A stretch of 55,065 nucleotides of DNA from Bacteroidia bacterium (lineage in GTDB: Bacteria; Bacteroidota; Bacteroidia; UKL13-3): contig JAGPCK010000016.1 of the NCBI GenBank assembly GCA_018058135.1, positions 1 through 55,065 on the forward strand, read 5' to 3'. Below, in pieces: positions 51,950 through 55,065 of the stretch. The notes under the pieces were generated by a model. It saw nothing but the letters and a program-made list of their open reading frames with translations, did not search any database and was not told the DNA's origin. The stretch's first letter is position 1, and each line of letters starts with the position of its first letter. Position numbers and translations under genes: made by a program.

Positions 51950-53128
51950 TTAAGCGATTACTTCGTGGTTCTTACTCATCCAGGATTGGTAGTATTCAGG
52001 TAACTCAATCTTGGTAGCCTCGGTGGTTATCTGTACCGGATTAAACGGATCAATCATTACGGCCATTTCATTGGTTTCTTTTTTGCCAATGCTGCGTTCA
52101 ATTGCTCCCGGGTGCGGGCCGTGGGGAATTCCGGCAGGGTGTAAGGTGATTTGTCCTTTCTGAATATTGTTGCGGCTCATGAAGTCGCCATCTACGTAAT
52201 ACAACAATTCATCACTATCAATGTTGCTGTGGTGATAGGGTGCCGGAATAGCTTCGGGGTGGTAATCGTATAGGCGAGGTACAAAAGAACATATCACAAA
52301 GTTTTTCCCTTGAAAGGTTTGGTGAATAGGCGGTGGCATATGAATACGACCGGTGATGGGTTCGAAGTTAAAAATGGAGAAGGCATACGGATAACTGCAT
52401 CCGTCCCAACCTACCACATCAAACGGGTGATTGCTGTATACGTAAGGGTAGATAAGTCCGCGTTTTTTGATGTTAATCAGAAAATCACCTTGCTCATCAT
52501 GTGTTTTCATGTTTTGCGGCATGCGAAAATCACGCTCACAAAATGGAGAGTGCTCTAAGAACTGACCATAATTATTGCGGTAACGGTCAGGTGTTTCAAT
52601 TGGACCGTATGATTCAACAATAAGAAGTTTGTTCTCCTGATTGTTGAAATTTATTTTGTATACCGTGCCACGAGGAATAATCAGGTAATCTCCGTAACCG
52701 AATTTGATACTGCCGTACATGGTTTGTAATTCACCTGACCCTTTGTGAACGAAAATCATTTCATCTGCATCGGCATTTTTGAAAAAATAATCATTTGTGC
52801 TTTGTCGTGGTGCAGCTACTCCAATGGTCATGTCATTATTCAGGAATAATGTTTTTCTGCTCCAGATGTAATCTTCCTCTGGTGTTACTTCAAACCCCAT
52901 AAAACTACGGGCCTGCAAATTGTCGGTTACAGCAATTTCAGGGCGAACAGAATACGGTGTTCCATGTTCTTTTACCAGTGTTGGTGGATGTAAGTGGTAC
53001 ACTAAGGAAGACAGACCTGAAAATCCTTCTGTACCAACCAACTCTTCATGGTACAAATTACCATTGGGCTGGCGGAAAACGATATGTCTTTTCGCGGGAA
53101 TGGTACCCGCCTGACGGTAGAGTGGCAT
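51950..53128 (-). CDS. hmgA: Homogentisate 1,2-dioxygenase
   Basis: Opens the ring of homogentisate to maleylacetoacetate. 392 residues, the shorter Bacteroidota form. The iron ligands are in PAPYHHSNIDSDELLYYVDG (His and Glu) and HPAGIPHGPHPGAI (His), a cupin fold. FahA and MaiA are not next to it, so the rest of the pathway is elsewhere. Transcribed with hppD. Confidence 0.94.
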   Translation of the reverse strand: MPLYRQAGTIPAKRHIVFRQPNGNLYHEELVGTEGFSGLSSLVYHLHPPTLVKEHGTPYSVRPEIAVTDNLQARSFMGFEVTPEEDYIWSRKTLFLNNDMTIGVAAPRQSTNDYFFKNADADEMIFVHKGSGELQTMYGSIKFGYGDYLIIPRGTVYKINFNNQENKLLIVESYGPIETPDRYRNNYGQFLEHSPFCERDFRMPQNMKTHDEQGDFLINIKKRGLIYPYVYSNHPFDVVGWDGCSYPYAFSIFNFEPITGRIHMPPPIHQTFQGKNFVICSFVPRLYDYHPEAIPAPYHHSNIDSDELLYYVDGDFMSRNNIQKGQITLHPAGIPHGPHPGAIERSIGKKETNEMAVMIDPFNPVQITTEATKIELPEYYQSWMSKNHEVIA

Positions 53129-53229
53129 AAGCTATTTTATTAAAATTTTGATAACGCAAGCTACACTCCACCGCAAAGGGTGTAAATGATTTTAGTCAGC
53201 TAATTTGATGATTTTAAGCAGAAGTGTGC

Positions 53230-53640
53230 TTACTCAGGCAGTTGATTGCTGCGCATACTTTTGATGGCCGAGCGCATTTTTTTACTTTGCAATCTTCTTT
53301 CTTTCGAGCCTTTGGAAGGCGATGTAGCCTTGCGCTTTTTCTTTTCTACAAAACATTTGTTGAGCAAAGCATACATCTTTTTAACCGCTAAAAGGCGGTT
53401 GCCCATTTGTGTACGTTCAGTTTGTGCCACCACCTGCACATCGCCTTCTTTGTTCAGTCGCGCAAATAGTTTTTCGGTAAGTATTTCTTTTTCCTTTTCA
53501 GTAAGCAGGAGCGAGGCGGCAATGTTGAACTCCAGCATTACTTTGGTGGATAGTTTATTTACATTCTGCCCTCCTTTGCCGCCACTACGCGAGGCGGATA
53601 AACGAAATTCTTTATCGAGAAAGGGTGGTTTAAAATGCAT
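53230..53640 (-). CDS. arfB: Ribosome rescue factor ArfB (peptidyl-tRNA hydrolase YaeJ)
   Basis: Frees stalled ribosomes that lack a stop codon. About 136 residues from the ATG at 53638-53640. The catalytic GGQ is in RSGGKGGQNVNKLSTKV, and the basic C-terminal tail (KKKRKATSPSKGSKERRLQSKKMRS) is the part that enters the empty mRNA channel. Both parts are needed for function and both are present. The gene lies 49 bp downstream of rlmF. Confidence 0.93.
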   Translation of the reverse strand: MHFKPPFLDKEFRLSASRSGGKGGQNVNKLSTKVMLEFNIAASLLLTEKEKEILTEKLFARLNKEGDVQVVAQTERTQMGNRLLAVKKMYALLNKCFVEKKKRKATSPSKGSKERRLQSKKMRSAIKSMRSNQLPE

Positions 53641-53688
53641 GAACAAAAGTAAGTTGAAACAGGGTAATGTAATGTGTGTGAAATAGGT

Positions 53689-54654
53689 TTAATGCCAGCG
53701 CGTTTTTGACCAGTTGATTTGTTTTTCTTTCGATAAAAATGTCCAGGCCAGTGCTCTGCTGTTTTTATTTCCTTGTCCCATAGAAAGCGTTTTAACCAAT
53801 AGGGCTCCGGCTTTTCTAAGCTCGGCATACAGCGGTTTCAGGCTTGATTCTTTAGATACTAAAGAAGTGAACCATAAACAAGAGTCGGCAAATTCAGTAC
53901 TTTCCTGTATCATTTTACTGATGAAAGCTACCTCACCACCTTCGCACCACAACTCTTTGTTTTGTCCGCCAAAGTTTAATACCGGTGTAGTGACTTTCTT
54001 TTGTTTCAGGTTGCTCAGTTTACGCAAAGTGCTTGCTTGTGCTTCTTCTGCTGAGGAGTGAAAGGGTGGATTGCACAGGGTTAAATCAAATCGTTCGCCT
54101 TGTTGAATAATACCTTTAAAAATATGCTGCGGGTTCTTTTGTAAACGCACTTCCAGTTTTCCATGTAGTGCAGGGTTGTTTTCTATCAATGCTTGAGCGG
54201 CATTCACTGCGGTTGCATCAACCTCTGAACCCACAAACGACCACCCGTATTCATTTGTACCGATAATGGGGTAAATGCAGTTGGCCCCGGTACCGATATC
54301 TAACACCCTGATGTTGGAACCCGTTGGCAGCTTGTCTTTGTTCGCAGCAGCCAATCCATCAGCGAGGTAGTGAATATAATCTGCTCTTCCGGGAATGGGC
54401 GGACATAAATATCCTTGCGGAATGTCCCAGTGTGAAATGTTGTAATACTGTTTCAGTAAAGCTTTGTTCAATGCTTTTACAGCATCGGGATTAAAAAAGT
54501 CAATGGATTCATCTCCATACTTGTTGACGGCTACAAACGAAGTTAACTCCGGATAAGCAGCACACAGCAGTTTAAAATCATACCGCTCACGGTGTTTGTT
54601 GCGCGGGTGTAATTTGGTTTTAATGGCAGGATGTTCTCTTTTGTTATCAATCAT
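53689..54654 (-). CDS. rlmF: 23S rRNA (adenine(1618)-N(6))-methyltransferase
   Basis: 321 residues. Uses SAM to methylate A1618 of 23S rRNA. LHPRNKHRERYDF begins the family pattern, VLDIGTGANCIYP is the SAM site, and the catalytic motif is LCNPPFHSSAEEA (NPPF). FGGQNKELWCEGGE is also conserved. Full length. Lies between VF530 and arfB genes. Confidence 0.93.
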   Translation of the reverse strand: MIDNKREHPAIKTKLHPRNKHRERYDFKLLCAAYPELTSFVAVNKYGDESIDFFNPDAVKALNKALLKQYYNISHWDIPQGYLCPPIPGRADYIHYLADGLAAANKDKLPTGSNIRVLDIGTGANCIYPIIGTNEYGWSFVGSEVDATAVNAAQALIENNPALHGKLEVRLQKNPQHIFKGIIQQGERFDLTLCNPPFHSSAEEAQASTLRKLSNLKQKKVTTPVLNFGGQNKELWCEGGEVAFISKMIQESTEFADSCLWFTSLVSKESSLKPLYAELRKAGALLVKTLSMGQGNKNSRALAWTFLSKEKQINWSKTRWH

Positions 54655-54681
54655 CGGTTGTCGTGTGTAATCGGAATACCC

Positions 54682-54906
54682 TTATCCGCGCTTGAGGGTG
54701 TAAATGTATAACTCCTCTACTTTGGCTCTTGCCCAAGGTGTTTTGCGCAAAAATTTTAAGCTGGATTTAATACTGGGTTCGTGTGTAAAACAGTTGATAC
54801 GTATTTCATCGCCCAATATTTGCCAGCCGTAATATTCCACCAGGTAGGTGAGAATGGCTTCTAAGGTTTTACCGTGCAAGGGGTTGTTGGGTTGCTCGCT
54901 GTTCAT
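54682..54906 (-). CDS. VF530 family (DUF2132) DNA-binding-like protein
   Basis: About 74 residues from the ATG at 54904-54906; a TTG three codons upstream is less likely. [21 protein letters not shown] and [26 protein letters not shown] are the full VF530 pattern, a small helical fold with possible DNA-binding ability. It lies 27 bp upstream of rlmF, on the same strand. The function is unknown. Confidence 0.85.
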   Translation of the reverse strand: MNSEQPNNPLHGKTLEAILTYLVEYYGWQILGDEIRINCFTHEPSIKSSLKFLRKTPWARAKVEELYIYTLKRG

Positions 54907-54954
54907 CTCATGCAAAGATAAGGAAGAGATGGTTTAAGTTAACAGGGAGAGGTC

Positions 54955-55058
54955 ATATCAGCTCAGCTTGCGCTACAGACGAGCTGCACCCGTCTTTAAA
55001 ATATGGCATCCTTTCAATATTTTGTTATAGTTTGAGTGGTTCGTGAGACACGAACCAC
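54955..55058. repeat. REP-like region with perfect hairpin
   Basis: GTGGTTCGTG (55036-55045) and CACGAACCAC (55049-55058) form a perfect 10-bp stem with loop AGA. Upstream, CAGCTC and GAGCTG arms (about 54960-54988) make another hairpin. No gene is seen in 54907-55065. The GTTCGTG-type hairpin resembles dispersed intergenic repeats in Bacteroidota, from memory. It might also be the terminator of a gene beyond the window. Confidence 0.45.
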
Positions 55059-55065
55059 AGCCATT

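Noticed and set aside
1..55065. Other ORFs over about 60 residues overlapping the genes listed, on either strand
   Set aside because: They lie in frames opposite to clear genes with recognisable domains, and have low-complexity or cysteine-rich translations with no motif of their own.

Overview
This window is chromosomal DNA from a member of the phylum Bacteroidota. Four things support that: secreted proteins with C-terminal type IX secretion (T9SS) sorting domains and one gliding-motility-type (CHU_C) C-terminus; promoters of the TTTG-N19-TAnnTTTG type; the long IspG with an inserted domain; and Bacteroidota-typical families (DUF3822, DUF5777, DUF6438, PspC-GIN fusions, START-like protein). 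I do not place it below phylum.

Layout. 1-1219: cysteine desulfurase behind a good promoter. 1194-2863: an AT-rich accessory patch with small lipoprotein or membrane proteins, a strongly foldable intergenic element and the remains of frameshifted genes. 2881-9553: 3-hydroxyacyl-CoA dehydrogenase, a secreted M1 peptidase, and an RNA methyltransferase followed by closely packed lipoproteins. 9591-14903: housekeeping genes (LolD/MacB-like ATPase, gatC, plsC, pyrE, NUDIX, coaD, rsmD, DUF3822, thioesterase). 14965-15192: a possible short RNA and a bidirectional terminator. 15209-20876: a T9SS cargo protein, ispG, an SDR and the mlaE/mlaF pair. 20942-23376: three lipoproteins with haem c motifs plus a DUF5777 outer-membrane barrel. 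23445-33666: envelope and secreted proteins, M48 protease, GT39 glycosyltransferase, PAP2 phosphatase, a PadR regulator coupled to a PspC-GIN membrane protein, and a START-like protein.

33806-37391 is the defence island. It holds an RloA/RloB-type ATPase plus TOPRIM-like pair (AbiL-like) and a single-gene fusion of a STAND/NACHT-like NTPase with an Mrr-type nuclease. The fusion gene ends inside a 135-bp inverted-repeat element that resembles an integron attC site. A multi-repeat operator-like region lies upstream of it. This is the most likely place for an undescribed system.

37574-54906 returns to core functions: Lon protease, a giant T9SS type B protein, a TPR lipoprotein or exported protein, M28-PDZ peptidase, PD40 propeller, TerB-like protein, transglutaminase-like protein, the tyrosine/homogentisate pair hppD-hmgA, the ribosome rescue factor ArfB, RlmF and a VF530 protein. 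The window ends in a REP-like hairpin. No rRNA, tRNA, CRISPR array, transposase or integrase gene was found.
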